A stretch of 64,000 bases of DNA from JBFWMG01 sp050251715 (GTDB taxonomy: Bacteria; Desulfobacterota; Desulfovibrionia; Desulfovibrionales; Desulfovibrionaceae). The notes beneath the pieces were generated by a model. That model did not search any database and was not told the DNA's origin. It saw only the letters and a list, made by a program, of their open reading frames with translations. The stretch is from positions 1 to 64,000 of the forward strand of contig JBFWMG010000006.1 of the NCBI GenBank assembly GCA_050251715.1, written 5' to 3'. Position numbers and translations under genes: made by a program. Below are positions 17,808 to 28,163 of this stretch, piece after piece (the stretch's first letter is position 1; each line of letters begins with the position of its first letter).

Positions 17808-18248
17808 TTACTCTCTATATAGACTGTCGGGCAGGGTGAGCACGTAGTCACGGATGGCGTCGCGGACACGGGCGTAATGGGTAAGCGCCTCGGCTTCCGT
17901 CGCGGCGTGCGCGGCGAGTTGCGGCGGGTCGTCAAAGCCCACGTGCACGCGCCGCGTGGCGGCGGGAAAATAGGGGCAGGTCTCGTTGGCGTGGCCGCAC
18001 AGGGTCACCACATAATCAAAGGCCAGATCACCCAGGGCGTCCAAGGTCTTGGAACGCTGCCCGGAGATGTCCACTCCGGCGTCGGCCATGGCCTTGACCG
18101 CCAACGGATTGAGCCCGTGCGTCTCAATGCCTGCGGAATAGGCCTCCAGCACATCCCCCTTGAGCGCGCGTGCCCACCCTTCGGCCATCTGGCTACGGCA
18201 GGAATTGCCGGTACATAAGAACAGAATACGGGGTCTCTGATTGCCCAT
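17808..18248 (-). CDS. ArsC-like low-molecular-weight phosphatase (arsenate reductase family)
   Basis: The 146-residue protein has the phosphatase loop CTGNSCR (C12 to R18) and a later Cys pair in TLCGHANETCP. These three cysteines are those of the thioredoxin-coupled ArsC branch of the LMW tyrosine phosphatase family, which reduces arsenate to arsenite. AGGAGG lies seven bases before ATG 18248. No arsenite exporter or ArsR gene is adjacent, so the arsenic role is inferred from the cysteines alone. Confidence 0.82.
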   Translation of the reverse strand: MGNQRPRILFLCTGNSCRSQMAEGWARALKGDVLEAYSAGIETHGLNPLAVKAMADAGVDISGQRSKTLDALGDLAFDYVVTLCGHANETCPYFPAATRRVHVGFDDPPQLAAHAATEAEALTHYARVRDAIRDYVLTLPDSLYRE

Positions 18249-18382
18249 GGAGCGCCTCCTGTTGTATGCGGTGTGCTGCGTAGTGAAAGACATACACAAC
18301 ACGTGTGACATTTCCAAGACGAGACGCCACCGAGACATGGCCGCATGGCGCACAGGGTCAGCGCCCTGCCCCGCACGCCACG

Positions 18383-18412
18383 AAAAAGGCCCGGAATCGC
18401 TTCCGGGCCTTT
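18383..18412 (-). terminator. Terminator of the tmc operon
   Basis: A 12-bp stem (18385-18396 and 18401-18412) with loop GCGA on the minus strand, followed by five T, lies 36 bases after the tmcA stop. Confidence 0.85.
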
Positions 18413-18447
18413 GTTTGTGGTGTCAGCCGGAGTGAACCCGGCGATCG

Positions 18448-18840
18448 CTAGCGCTTGTGGCACTCGCCGCAGGCAACCGGCCCCTTGGCCTCGGTTGTGT
18501 GGCAGCTCTTGCACTGCTTGTGGTAGGCCTCCATGAGGCCGGTCTTGCCCTTTTCCGGAGTCACGGCATGACAGTCGGCGCAGGGCGTGCCCTCGCTCGT
18601 CTCATCCGGAGTGGGCTTGGAGCCGTCCATATGGTGGCACATGTAGCACTTGTCTTCAAGCTGCGCCTTTTCGTTGTGCGCATCGTGATCGAATAAAGCG
18701 GCGGGACGTTGCATGGCTCCAAACGCCTCGGGCGCAAGCCGTGCCGCGTCATCCGACGCCATGGCCTGAACCGGGGCGAACAAGGCCACGCAACAGACCG
18801 CAACAACCGCGAGAAGGATCGTGTGCAGATGTTTTTTCAT
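18448..18840 (-). CDS. tmcA: Tetrahaem cytochrome c3 of the Tmc complex
   Basis: The 130-residue periplasmic cytochrome has a signal peptide (cleavage near residue 28) and four CXXCH haem sites: CYMCH (65), CADCH (87), CKSCH (110) and CGECH (124). The distal histidines expected for c3 are present. It has many acidic residues, as in the type II c3 that docks to the Tmc membrane complex. It accepts electrons from the main periplasmic c3 and hydrogenases and passes them to the membrane subunits. GAGGAG precedes ATG 18840. It is the last gene of a D-C-B-A transcript. Confidence 0.92.
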   Translation of the reverse strand: MKKHLHTILLAVVAVCCVALFAPVQAMASDDAARLAPEAFGAMQRPAALFDHDAHNEKAQLEDKCYMCHHMDGSKPTPDETSEGTPCADCHAVTPEKGKTGLMEAYHKQCKSCHTTEAKGPVACGECHKR

Positions 18841-18863
18841 GGTTCTCCTCTCGTCGTCCGCGG

Positions 18864-20186
18864 CTAGGCGGCCTTGGTCTTGCGCATGTTTGCGTAGATG
18901 ATGTCGCCCAGGAACTTGATCTCCATGCCAAGCTCGAAGTGATGGATGATGTCTTCCAGGCCGCCGTGGCAGTTGTGGCACGGCACGGCCAGGAGTTTCA
19001 CCCCGGTGGCCTTGAGCTGTTCGGCCTTGATGGCGTTGCCCTTGACGCGGGTCATCTTGTGCGGTGGGCCGCAGTTGATGACGCCGCCGCCAGCAGAGCA
19101 ACAGTAGTTGTGCTCACGGTTGGGCTCCATTTCCACCACGTTGGGGCAGAACGCCTTGACCACCTCGCGCAGCTTTTCGTGCAGGCCCATGCCGCGCACG
19201 ATGTTGCACGGATCCTGGATGCTGATGGGCTCTTCGATCTGCGTCTCCACCTGGATGCGGCCCGATTCAAGCAGTTCCCAGAAGAACTGCACGGAATGGA
19301 TGACCGGCACCGGCATCTCGCGCCAGGACAGCCAGCGGTTGCCCATGTCGTAGACCGAGCGGTAGGCATGGCCGCATTCGCCCATGACGATGCGTTTGAC
19401 CCGCAGCTTCTGCGCCTGCTCGAAGTGGGAGCGCTTGAGGCGGCCCATCATCTCGTAGTCGCCGGTGAACATGCACATGTCGGAGTTGTCCCAGCCCGGC
19501 GAGGATGCCATGGCCCAGTCGACACCCGCCTCATGCATGATGGCGGCGGCCTGGTAGATGAGCTGGGTGCGGAACTTGGGTTCGGGCGCGATGACCGAAT
19601 ACAGGATATCCACGCCTTCCTTGTCCATGGGAATGCGCAGGGCCGGGAATTCGTCCCGCGCTTCCTCTTCCTGCCAGAACAGGCTGTCCGTCCACTCGTC
19701 TTCCTTGACCCACATCTGGTTGAACGTGGAGGCGTGGGAATGGGCGGTGTCCTGAATATACTGGGGCGTCATGCCAAGCTTGTGCACAATGCGGCGCACC
19801 AGGGCGATCATGTACGCGGTGTCGATGCCAAAGGGGCAATACTGCACGCAACGGCGGCAGAGGTTGCACTCGGTATGCGCGATGAGCGCGGCCCGGCGCA
19901 TGAAGTCCTTGGACACCTTGCCCTTTTTCTCCAGCATTTCCCAGATGGTGTTTTTGATCTTGCCCACAGGGGCATATTCCGGAGTCTTGTGGGACATGTA
20001 GAAGTGGCAGGCATCGGAACACAGGCCGCAGTGGACGCAGGTTTTGGCGTACACGCGAAGCCGCGCGCCGCCCTCGCCCAGGAGCACCTGGTTGATGACC
20101 GCCTCGATCTTCTCCGGCGTTGCCTTGGCAAGGCCCGATTCGATCCCCACATCTTCAATATACTGTTTTTCCATGGTTTCGCTCAT
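18864..20186 (-). CDS. tmcB: HdrD-like iron-sulfur subunit of the Tmc complex
   Basis: The 440-residue cytoplasmic-side subunit has two [4Fe-4S] motifs: CVHCGLCSDAC (from C50) and CNLCRRCVQYCP (near 107). Two CCG-type modules follow, the second clear as NYCCSAGGG and VPCHNCHGG. These are the features of the catalytic HdrD subunit of heterodisulfide reductase, though the Tmc electron acceptor on this side is not settled. Starts at ATG 20186 (GGAGAG upstream). It is between tmcC (31 bp) and tmcA (23 bp). Confidence 0.93.
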   Translation of the reverse strand: MSETMEKQYIEDVGIESGLAKATPEKIEAVINQVLLGEGGARLRVYAKTCVHCGLCSDACHFYMSHKTPEYAPVGKIKNTIWEMLEKKGKVSKDFMRRAALIAHTECNLCRRCVQYCPFGIDTAYMIALVRRIVHKLGMTPQYIQDTAHSHASTFNQMWVKEDEWTDSLFWQEEEARDEFPALRIPMDKEGVDILYSVIAPEPKFRTQLIYQAAAIMHEAGVDWAMASSPGWDNSDMCMFTGDYEMMGRLKRSHFEQAQKLRVKRIVMGECGHAYRSVYDMGNRWLSWREMPVPVIHSVQFFWELLESGRIQVETQIEEPISIQDPCNIVRGMGLHEKLREVVKAFCPNVVEMEPNREHNYCCSAGGGVINCGPPHKMTRVKGNAIKAEQLKATGVKLLAVPCHNCHGGLEDIIHHFELGMEIKFLGDIIYANMRKTKAA

Positions 20187-20217
20187 GTGACTCTCTCCGT
20201 ATGGGTCGGGTTGCCGT

Positions 20218-20877
20218 CTACCAGTCCTTGGCGTGGCGCACGGCGCCGAATTCGGAGCCCATGTACGCCCTGACCATGGGTGCGAGAATCATGTGCGCCA
20301 GCCAAGTGAAGGGGATGGCAATGAGCATGAGTTCGCCGGACAGGATGTGAAGGATAATCATAACCTGGTAGTCGAAGATCTGGTTGTAGGCCAGAAAGCC
20401 CGTGACGAACGGGGCGGCGACCAGCAGCAGCAGACCGTATTCCTTGGCCGAAGTGACATACTTGGCCTCGGGCAGCACCATACGCCGTACGGCGAAGAAC
20501 ACCAGCGAGGCGATGATGAGCATGGTCATGACATCGGCCGTGGAGTCGGACACCGTGGCCCATGAAAGGCCCACGCCGTCCTTGAGCATCATCACGTGCG
20601 CCGCCAGGAACACCGGCGCCACGAGCAGGCAGACGTGGAAGACATACGTCACGCCGAACATGACCGGGTGCCTGCGGGCATTGACCGGCACGTAGGGGAT
20701 GAGCCACATGATGATGGAGCGCAACGCGAAGCCGAAGCTCAGATAGCTGAAGACCATCTGGTCTTTCTGGCGCGTCAGGTTGTACAAGGAGACGAATTTT
20801 GCGATCAGGCCGCCGAAAAAGACAATGAAGGCGAACCAGCACAACGGTCCGGTGATGAAGTTGTAGATACCGTGCAT
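20218..20877 (-). CDS. tmcC: Membrane cytochrome b-like subunit of the Tmc complex
   Basis: The 219-residue protein has about six transmembrane helices and conserved His residues suited to haem b ligation. It resembles the NarI/DsrM-type membrane subunits. It would carry electrons across the membrane between periplasmic TmcA and cytoplasmic TmcB. The gene starts 15 bp after the tmcD stop codon. Confidence 0.9.
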   Translation of the reverse strand: MHGIYNFITGPLCWFAFIVFFGGLIAKFVSLYNLTRQKDQMVFSYLSFGFALRSIIMWLIPYVPVNARRHPVMFGVTYVFHVCLLVAPVFLAAHVMMLKDGVGLSWATVSDSTADVMTMLIIASLVFFAVRRMVLPEAKYVTSAKEYGLLLLVAAPFVTGFLAYNQIFDYQVMIILHILSGELMLIAIPFTWLAHMILAPMVRAYMGSEFGAVRHAKDW

Positions 20878-20892
20878 TGTGTTTCCCCCTGC

Positions 20893-22158
20893 CTAGAATT
20901 CGTTGACCGGAACGACGATCCGGCAATACTTTCCGTCCTCGATGACGCGCAGGAGGACCTTGTCGCCTTCGGGACTGAAGACGGGATCCCAAACCATGTC
21001 GAAATCCTGCTTGTAGGCGCGGCCATTGAGCACATAGGTGTAGCGGTTGGTGGCGCGGTCCACCTTGGCGGCCACGTTCTTTCCGTCCGGGCTGAACACG
21101 GGCGCAAAGGCCATGGTGTACCAACCGGGCCAGATGGCGTCGTCCACCAGGTAGGCAAACCGGTCGCCTTCCTTGGCAATGGCGGCGGCGCGGGAGCCGT
21201 CGGGGCTCACGGCCAGGTCGGTCACGCTGCCGCCCACGGTGGTCGACCAGGGACGGTCATCCACCAGCACGGTCCAGCGGCCGAACGTCGGCGACACAAC
21301 GGCCCACAGCTTGCTGCCGTCCGCCGAGAACTGCTGCTTCCAAAGATTCGCGTAGCGGGCGTCCCACATGATTTCGCCGTTCTGGGCCATGCCCCACTTG
21401 CCGCCCACGCGCACGGGCGCGACCACGGCGCCGGTCTTGGGGTTGAAAAGCGGATCCCACGCGGTCTGGAATGACTTGCCCCACATCTGGCCATCCACCG
21501 CGATGGAATAGTCATACAGGGACGAGCGCACCGTGGCGGCCACGCGCTTGCCAGGACCGTCGAACACGGGCGCCCAGCAGTTCAGGAAATTGGTGTCCCA
21601 GGCCTCGCCGTTCACGGCCACGCTGAAGCAGCCCTTCTTGAACGTCTCGATGTCCGCCTGCGGGATGGATTCTGTCTGCACCACGGCTGCGGAACCCTGT
21701 CCGGCCGGATGCAACGTGAAGTAGGTGGCCGCCTCATACAGCGTCTCCCACACCGCACCTTCCACAATCATGCCGTACTCGCCGTCAATCTGCACGTTGG
21801 CGGCAATAACATTGCCACTTGTGCTGCATGTCGTGCCCCACATGAAACCCGCCATGTCCTCGGAGATGAAATCCCCGTCCACGGCCAGGTTCCATTCCGC
21901 ATTCTCCGCTGCAATGACAGACAACCTGCCATCGGGGGAATAGCGCATGGTCCACGCCTTTTCAAAAGTTTTTTCCCACACTTCTTCGTTCACACAAACC
22001 CCGAACTCACCGTCGCCACAGTTCACAACCGCAGCTACCTGCTCACCATCAGGGCTGGCGAAACTCTCCTCCCGCCACTCGATCTCCCGGTCGCATTTGG
22101 CCGTATCCGCCACAACGCGTTTCCCCGGCGACCAGTCCCATGCGGACGAAGACTGCAT
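20893..22158 (-). CDS. tmcD: TmcD, Trp-rich propeller-like subunit of the Tmc complex
   Basis: The 421-residue protein consists of repeats of about 45 residues built on patterns such as AVNGEAWDT, AVDGQMWG, VFSPDGKNVAAKV and VFSPEGDKVLLRV. This indicates a WD40/TolB-like beta propeller rich in Trp. It matches the TmcD subunit found only in the Desulfovibrio Tmc complex; its role is structural or unknown. The start is ATG 22158 or the ATG just before it (22161), both after AGGAGG. It is the first gene of the operon. Confidence 0.88.
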   Translation of the reverse strand: MQSSSAWDWSPGKRVVADTAKCDREIEWREESFASPDGEQVAAVVNCGDGEFGVCVNEEVWEKTFEKAWTMRYSPDGRLSVIAAENAEWNLAVDGDFISEDMAGFMWGTTCSTSGNVIAANVQIDGEYGMIVEGAVWETLYEAATYFTLHPAGQGSAAVVQTESIPQADIETFKKGCFSVAVNGEAWDTNFLNCWAPVFDGPGKRVAATVRSSLYDYSIAVDGQMWGKSFQTAWDPLFNPKTGAVVAPVRVGGKWGMAQNGEIMWDARYANLWKQQFSADGSKLWAVVSPTFGRWTVLVDDRPWSTTVGGSVTDLAVSPDGSRAAAIAKEGDRFAYLVDDAIWPGWYTMAFAPVFSPDGKNVAAKVDRATNRYTYVLNGRAYKQDFDMVWDPVFSPEGDKVLLRVIEDGKYCRIVVPVNEF

Positions 22159-22631
22159 CATACGCCTCCTTGAACCCGTGCATTTCATTCAAATACCCAA
22201 GTGATTCCGCCACTACACCGCGCCGCCCTCGCAACGCGTCAAAATCAATAATATAAATTGTGTCCAGGGGCAAATGGTTTTCGGTCTAAAATGCCCACAA
22301 CCCTCCAATATATCATACACAACAAGGATGGAATACAACACCACACTGCAACGTGCGCTGATAAAACACGTTTTTGATACCATACCATCGTAGTATAGAA
22401 CTATTTTGGCTCGTTATTACATCACACAATGTCCTTTTTCTGTCAAACAACATGTACTATTATTTTTTGCGGCTTATTTCATACGAGAATAGTATGTTTC
22501 TACCTCACCCTACTCTTTTCTTTACCATATTGGTCTAGTTTGTCCAGCCCCATTGCCGGCCAGGCTGAAAAATAAAAAAAAACCCGTGCCGCTTGCGCGG
22601 CACGGGCGGACGAAAAAAAAGGGAAAACCGC
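22159..22631. other. AT-rich intergenic region between tmcD and ychF
   Basis: This 473-bp stretch is the most AT-rich part of the chromosomal section. It holds the ychF terminator (22570-22606) and, reading left, the upstream region of the tmc operon. A TATGAT box on the minus strand (22317-22312) is the best -10 candidate, about 155 bases before tmcD, with a poor -35. The motif TAGTAT or its complement recurs around 22391-22494, but I cannot assign a regulator. A 74-codon frame starting at 22273 overlaps tmcD and is not recognisable. Confidence 0.5.
22570..22606 (-). terminator. Terminator of ychF
   Basis: A 10-bp GC-rich stem (CCCGTGCCGC, 22583-22592 and 22597-22606) with a 4-nt loop is followed on the minus strand by nine T, 25 bases after the ychF stop codon. 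Confidence 0.9.
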
Positions 22632-23645
22632 CTACACGTTGAACCGGAATTCGATGATGTCGCCGTCCTTCACGATGTATTCCTTGCCCTCCAACCGTGC
22701 GAGCCCCAGCTCCTTGCACTTCTTGAAGGTGCCGTTCGTCAGGAAATCGCCATACCCGATGACCTCGGCGCGGATAAAGCCCTTCTGGAAATCGGTATGG
22801 ATGACCCCGGCGGCCTCGGGCGCGGTGGAGCCGCGCCGCACGGGCCACGACCGCACTTCCTTGTCCCCGGCGGTGAGAAAGGAGATAAGCCCCAGCAATT
22901 CGTAGGTCTTGGCCACCACCCGGGCCAGGGCCGACTCGGTGATGCCCAGGTCGTCCAGGAACATGGCGCGCTCCTCGGGGTCGGTCAGCTCGGCCAACTC
23001 GCGCTCCAGCCGAGCCGACACCGCCAGATGCGCCATGCCGGTTTCCTCGGCAGGCAGCGCAAACCCGGCCAGATCGGCCTCGGCGCAGTTCCAGGCGTAG
23101 AGGATGGGCTTGCCGGACAGGAAGCGGAACCCGCGCAGTTCGGGCGCCGCGGCCAGTTCCGGATCGGCGCGCAGGGGCTTTTCCGTCTCCAGCCAGGCCT
23201 GGGCGCGGGTGAGCACGGCCTCTTCCTTGGGGTCGACCAGGGCGCTGTTCTTGCGCTTGTCCGTGCCGATGCGCTCCAGCCGCTTTTCCACCACGGCCAT
23301 GTCCGACACCAGCAGGTCGGCCTCGATGGCCCGCCACTGTTCCTTGGGGTCGGCATATCCGGAAAAGGCGTCCAGCACGGCCAGCAGGCAGTCATAGGCC
23401 CGCACCTCGTTGAGCACGCGCTCGCCCAGGCCGTTGCCCTTGTCGCCGCCGCCGGGAATATCCAGGTACTCGATTTCCGAGTAGGTGACCTTTTTGGGGT
23501 TGAACAGGGCGATGAGCGGGTCCAGGCGCGGCTCGGGCACCTTGACCATGCCCCGGTTGCCCGCCGTGGCCGCGGCGGAGCCCGCGAGCGCCGCGAAAAG
23601 GTCGGTCTTGCCGCTGCCCGCGAATCCGAAAATTGCTGTCTTCAT
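22632..23645 (-). CDS. ychF: YchF/Ola1-type translation-associated ATPase/GTPase
   Basis: The 337-residue P-loop protein has the G1 motif GFAGSGKT (7-14), the G3 motif DIPGGGDKGNG in place of the classic DxxG-Q, and the C-terminal TGS-like domain around GVIHTDFQKGFIRAEVIGYGDF. That stretch is diagnostic for YchF, a ribosome-binding nucleotidase. It is slightly shorter than the usual 363 residues. ATG 23645 follows AAGAGA. It diverges from pgm. Confidence 0.88.
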   Translation of the reverse strand: MKTAIFGFAGSGKTDLFAALAGSAAATAGNRGMVKVPEPRLDPLIALFNPKKVTYSEIEYLDIPGGGDKGNGLGERVLNEVRAYDCLLAVLDAFSGYADPKEQWRAIEADLLVSDMAVVEKRLERIGTDKRKNSALVDPKEEAVLTRAQAWLETEKPLRADPELAAAPELRGFRFLSGKPILYAWNCAEADLAGFALPAEETGMAHLAVSARLERELAELTDPEERAMFLDDLGITESALARVVAKTYELLGLISFLTAGDKEVRSWPVRRGSTAPEAAGVIHTDFQKGFIRAEVIGYGDFLTNGTFKKCKELGLARLEGKEYIVKDGDIIEFRFNV

Positions 23646-23894
23646 GGGTATCTCTTTTGATGGAACGTTCTTTCCGCCGTGGCGGTGACGGCCTACTACC
23701 AGCATTCGCCACGATTGCAAAGCCCGCGCCGGAGCCACATTCCCGGACCGCATTAGCGGGCCGCGCAACGGGCGGTCCGGCGGACGAAAGGGGCCACGGC
23801 CCCTTTTCACCCCGGCGCGATTGCGCTACAACAAACATACGGCAAACAACGCGCCCGCGCCACACCCGATCACGCATTCCCCCAAGGAGTACAC

Positions 23895-25544
<1,650 letters not shown>

Positions 25545-25545
25545 C

Positions 25546-26613
25546 ATGCGCCTCGGAGACCTCCTGCCCCGTCCATACCCCACACTGGACTGGCTTCAGG
25601 TGGAGGTCTCCACGCACACCACGGACAGCGGCGGAACGCACGGGCTGCACGCCGCGCACCGCGACCGCTGGATCACGGCCCATTTTTCCATGGAACTGTT
25701 CCACGCGCTGCTTCCCGCCATACAACGCGTGGCCATGGTCCACCTGCAGGGATGGGGCGAACCCTTCCTGCACCCCCAATTAGTGGATATGGTCGCCCTG
25801 GCCAAGCGCGCCGAATGCCGCGTGACCACGGCCACCAGCGGCGAAGCCCTGCAGGAGCCCGTGTTGGACGCATTGGCGCGGATCGGCCTGGACAGCATCA
25901 CCTTCAGCTTGGCCGCGCTGGACGAAAAACGGAACCTGGAACGCAAGGGCGCCAGCATGCACGCCATGTTCCGCGCCCTGGACATCCTGCGCCGCGTCAA
26001 GGAACGGCTCAACGTGGACAGACCCAAGGCCAACGTGCTCTACACCCTGCACCGTTCCGGGGTGGACCTCGACTACGACCCCAAGGGCAGTCCCCTGGAC
26101 CGCGACGAGCTGGCACGCCTGCCCGCCGCACTGGAAGGGCTTGGCGTGTCCACGATCATCATCAGTCCCGTGGCCTTCACCGCGCGGCGCGAGCAGCAGC
26201 AAGAGACGCTGGTGCCCGCCAACGAGGCCGAATACCAGCGCGCCAAGCGCCGCCTGGACCTTGCCGTCCGTGAGACCCGGGACAAAGGCATGGCCATGCA
26301 CTACTTCCTGATGCACGGCGGCAGGGAGGACATGCGCTGCATAGAGAACGTGCGGGGCGCCGCGTTCGTGGACGTGGCGGGCAACGTGGCGCCGTGCGTG
26401 TTTTCCGCCCTGCCCGTGGACGGCCCGGCGTCCTGCTGGTTCATGGGCCGTGAACACCCCCTGCCCAGGCTCACCTTCGGCAACGTGGCCGACCGCCCCT
26501 TCAAGGCCATCTGGCGCGATCCGGACTATGCCCGGTTCCGCCGCGCCAGCACCAGGGACGGCCATCCGCCCCACTGCGGCTCATGCTGGCGGCCCTACAT
26601 GGCTCCGGCCTAG
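25546..26613 (+). CDS. Degenerate radical-SAM/SPASM paralogue lacking the SAM cluster cysteines
   Basis: The 355-residue protein is clearly a paralogue of the next gene: shared stretches include LDWLQVEVS/LDWIQVEVT, HAAHRDRW/HAAYADRW and LQGWGEPFLHP/LQGWGEPLLHP. In the radical-SAM position, where the neighbour has CDARCTYCPH, this protein reads TTDSGGTHGLH, with no cysteine. The C-terminal SPASM-like cysteines remain (MRCIEN, VAPCVF, HCGSCW). It cannot hold the usual SAM-binding [4Fe-4S] cluster, so it is probably a non-radical partner or substrate-binding subunit. It starts one base after pgm and is followed 21 bp later by the active paralogue. The frame is intact, so it is not a simple pseudogene. 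Confidence 0.8.
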   Translation: MRLGDLLPRPYPTLDWLQVEVSTHTTDSGGTHGLHAAHRDRWITAHFSMELFHALLPAIQRVAMVHLQGWGEPFLHPQLVDMVALAKRAECRVTTATSGEALQEPVLDALARIGLDSITFSLAALDEKRNLERKGASMHAMFRALDILRRVKERLNVDRPKANVLYTLHRSGVDLDYDPKGSPLDRDELARLPAALEGLGVSTIIISPVAFTARREQQQETLVPANEAEYQRAKRRLDLAVRETRDKGMAMHYFLMHGGREDMRCIENVRGAAFVDVAGNVAPCVFSALPVDGPASCWFMGREHPLPRLTFGNVADRPFKAIWRDPDYARFRRASTRDGHPPHCGSCWRPYMAPA

Positions 26614-26634
26614 CCCCGCCGCGCGCCCGCGATC

Positions 26635-27672
26635 ATGGCCGCCCTGTTTTCCTTTTTCCGCCGCGCCGCCGCGCCCCCGTCCCTGGACTGGATCCAGGTG
26701 GAGGTGACCACCCATTGCGACGCCCGCTGCACCTACTGCCCCCACGCCGCCTATGCCGACCGCTGGGAGCGCCGCCACATGGACATGGCGCTCTTCGCAC
26801 GGCTGGTCCCGGATTTTCCCGCCGCCACAATGATCTACCTGCAAGGATGGGGCGAGCCCCTGCTCCACCCCGAGTTCTTTACCATGCTGCGGCTGGCCAA
26901 GGACGCGGGCTGCCGCGTGGGCACGACATCCAACGCCAACCGGCTGGACGAGGCGGCATTGGAACGGCTGGTGGATGCGGGGCTGGACGACATCGCCTTT
27001 TCCCTGGCCGGCGTGACCCCGGCCACCAACGACGCCATCCGCAAGGGCACATCCCTGGACAAGGTGCTGTGGGCCATGGAGCGCCTCGACGCCATCAAGA
27101 AGGCCAAGGGCAGCGCCACGCCCACGGTGCGCGCGGCGTACATGCTGCTGCGCTCCGACATGGACGCGATGCGGCGTTTCCCGGCGCTCCTGGCCGCGCG
27201 CGGGGTGCGCGACGGCATGGTCAGCACGCTGGGATTCGTGTGCGCCGGGGACATGGAGCGGGAGGCGTTCATGCCCTCGGACAAGGAGGGCTGCAAGAAG
27301 CTGAAAAAACTGCTTTTTGGATTATCCATGGGCGCGGCCATGAACGGCGTGAACCTGTTCTACCACCTGCCCACGCCCAAAAAGCGCCGCCAGTGCACCG
27401 AGCACCCGGACCGGGGGCTGGTGGTGGGGGTCAGCGGCGACGTGACGGCGTGCGTGCTGGGCTCGCTGCCCCTGCGCGGCAACGTGGCCTTCCGCTTTGA
27501 GGGGCGCAACGTGCCCTTTGTCCCGCGCACCCTGGGCAACATCCGCGACACCACCCTGGCCGCCATCCGCGCCTCGGAGGCCTATGCCGCCTTTGTGGCG
27601 GAGTTGGCCGCCTCCACGCCCCGCCCCGGCATCTGCGACACCTGCCTCAAGCGCTTCGCCGTCATGGAATAG
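26635..27672 (+). CDS. Radical SAM/SPASM-domain protein
   Basis: The 345-residue protein has the radical-SAM motif CDARCTYC (Cx3Cx2C) near residue 28 and the glycine-rich LQGWGEPLLHP. A C-terminal SPASM-like set of cysteines (RQCTEH, DVTACVLGS, CDTCLKRF) could bind an auxiliary cluster. Such proteins modify peptides or small molecules by radical chemistry. No precursor peptide is evident nearby. It is the third gene of a pgm-containing run and directly follows its cluster-less paralogue. Confidence 0.85.
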   Translation: MAALFSFFRRAAAPPSLDWIQVEVTTHCDARCTYCPHAAYADRWERRHMDMALFARLVPDFPAATMIYLQGWGEPLLHPEFFTMLRLAKDAGCRVGTTSNANRLDEAALERLVDAGLDDIAFSLAGVTPATNDAIRKGTSLDKVLWAMERLDAIKKAKGSATPTVRAAYMLLRSDMDAMRRFPALLAARGVRDGMVSTLGFVCAGDMEREAFMPSDKEGCKKLKKLLFGLSMGAAMNGVNLFYHLPTPKKRRQCTEHPDRGLVVGVSGDVTACVLGSLPLRGNVAFRFEGRNVPFVPRTLGNIRDTTLAAIRASEAYAAFVAELAASTPRPGICDTCLKRFAVME

Positions 27673-27704
27673 GGGCAATGCCCCTTCAGATTACTGACAA
27701 AGCC

Positions 27705-27786
27705 CCGGGGGAAGGAGAGAGGAGAGAGAAAACCCCTTTTTCCAAGCATAAAAAGGGGTTTTCTCTCTCCTCTCTCCTTCCCCCGG
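27705..27786. repeat. 37-bp perfect inverted repeat, terminator-like
   Basis: Arms 27705-27741 and 27750-27786 are exact complements around the 8-nt loop CCAAGCAT. One arm is almost pure purine (GGAAGGAGAGAGGAGAGAG) and the other pure pyrimidine. It follows the radical SAM gene stop by 32 bases. Its length is well beyond what an intrinsic terminator needs. Confidence 0.9.
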
Positions 27787-27865
27787 ACCCCCATCCTCTC
27801 TTCTCTCTCTTTCCCCAAAAACTGCTGGCGGGGGAGGTGGGTACGGTTGGGACAAGCGTGGTCCC

Positions 27866-27961
27866 CAGGCGGGCGGCCCTGTTGTCTGTGGACGAGAGGC
27901 AGCCAGAATAGACCAATTGTACGATGCAGGCGGGCGGCCTCGTTGTTTGAGGACGAGGGCA
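27866..27961. repeat. Pair of imperfect 35-bp direct repeats
   Basis: Units at 27866-27901 and 27927-27961 both begin CAGGCGGGCGGCC and continue with GTTGT-type and GGACGAG blocks, differing at a few positions and by one gap. They are 61 bp apart in phase. Only two units are present, so this is not an array. Confidence 0.7.
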
Positions 27962-28163
27962 TGATGGGCTGCTCACCTGACGCCGTGGGCCGCAAGGCGT
28001 CGAAAAAGAAACAGCGGGGAGAAATGGCGGGTTGTCAGCAACCTGGAGGACATATAATGCCCCTTATGGTTGGCGGGCAAGCATTCCGGCCCTGCCGAGC
28101 CTCTTGCCCGCACCGACGTCTTTCCCTTCCTTGTGCGACCACCTACCTGGGGTGGGAGCGGCC

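Larger units (their letters stand above)
27673..28163. other. Intergenic region with a long hairpin and a direct repeat
   Basis: This 491-bp stretch between two convergent genes contains a 37-bp perfect inverted repeat (27705-27786) and two imperfect 35-bp direct repeats (27866-27901, 27927-27961). No protein gene is convincing. The purine/pyrimidine strand bias near the hairpin is strong. Confidence 0.6.

Noticed and set aside
22049..22273. A 74-codon frame upstream of and overlapping tmcD
   Set aside because: It lacks a good ribosome-binding site, overlaps the tmcD start in another phase and has no recognisable motif.
27866..27961. The direct repeats as a CRISPR array
   Set aside because: There are only two imperfect units with a 25-base gap, no palindromic structure and no cas gene nearby.
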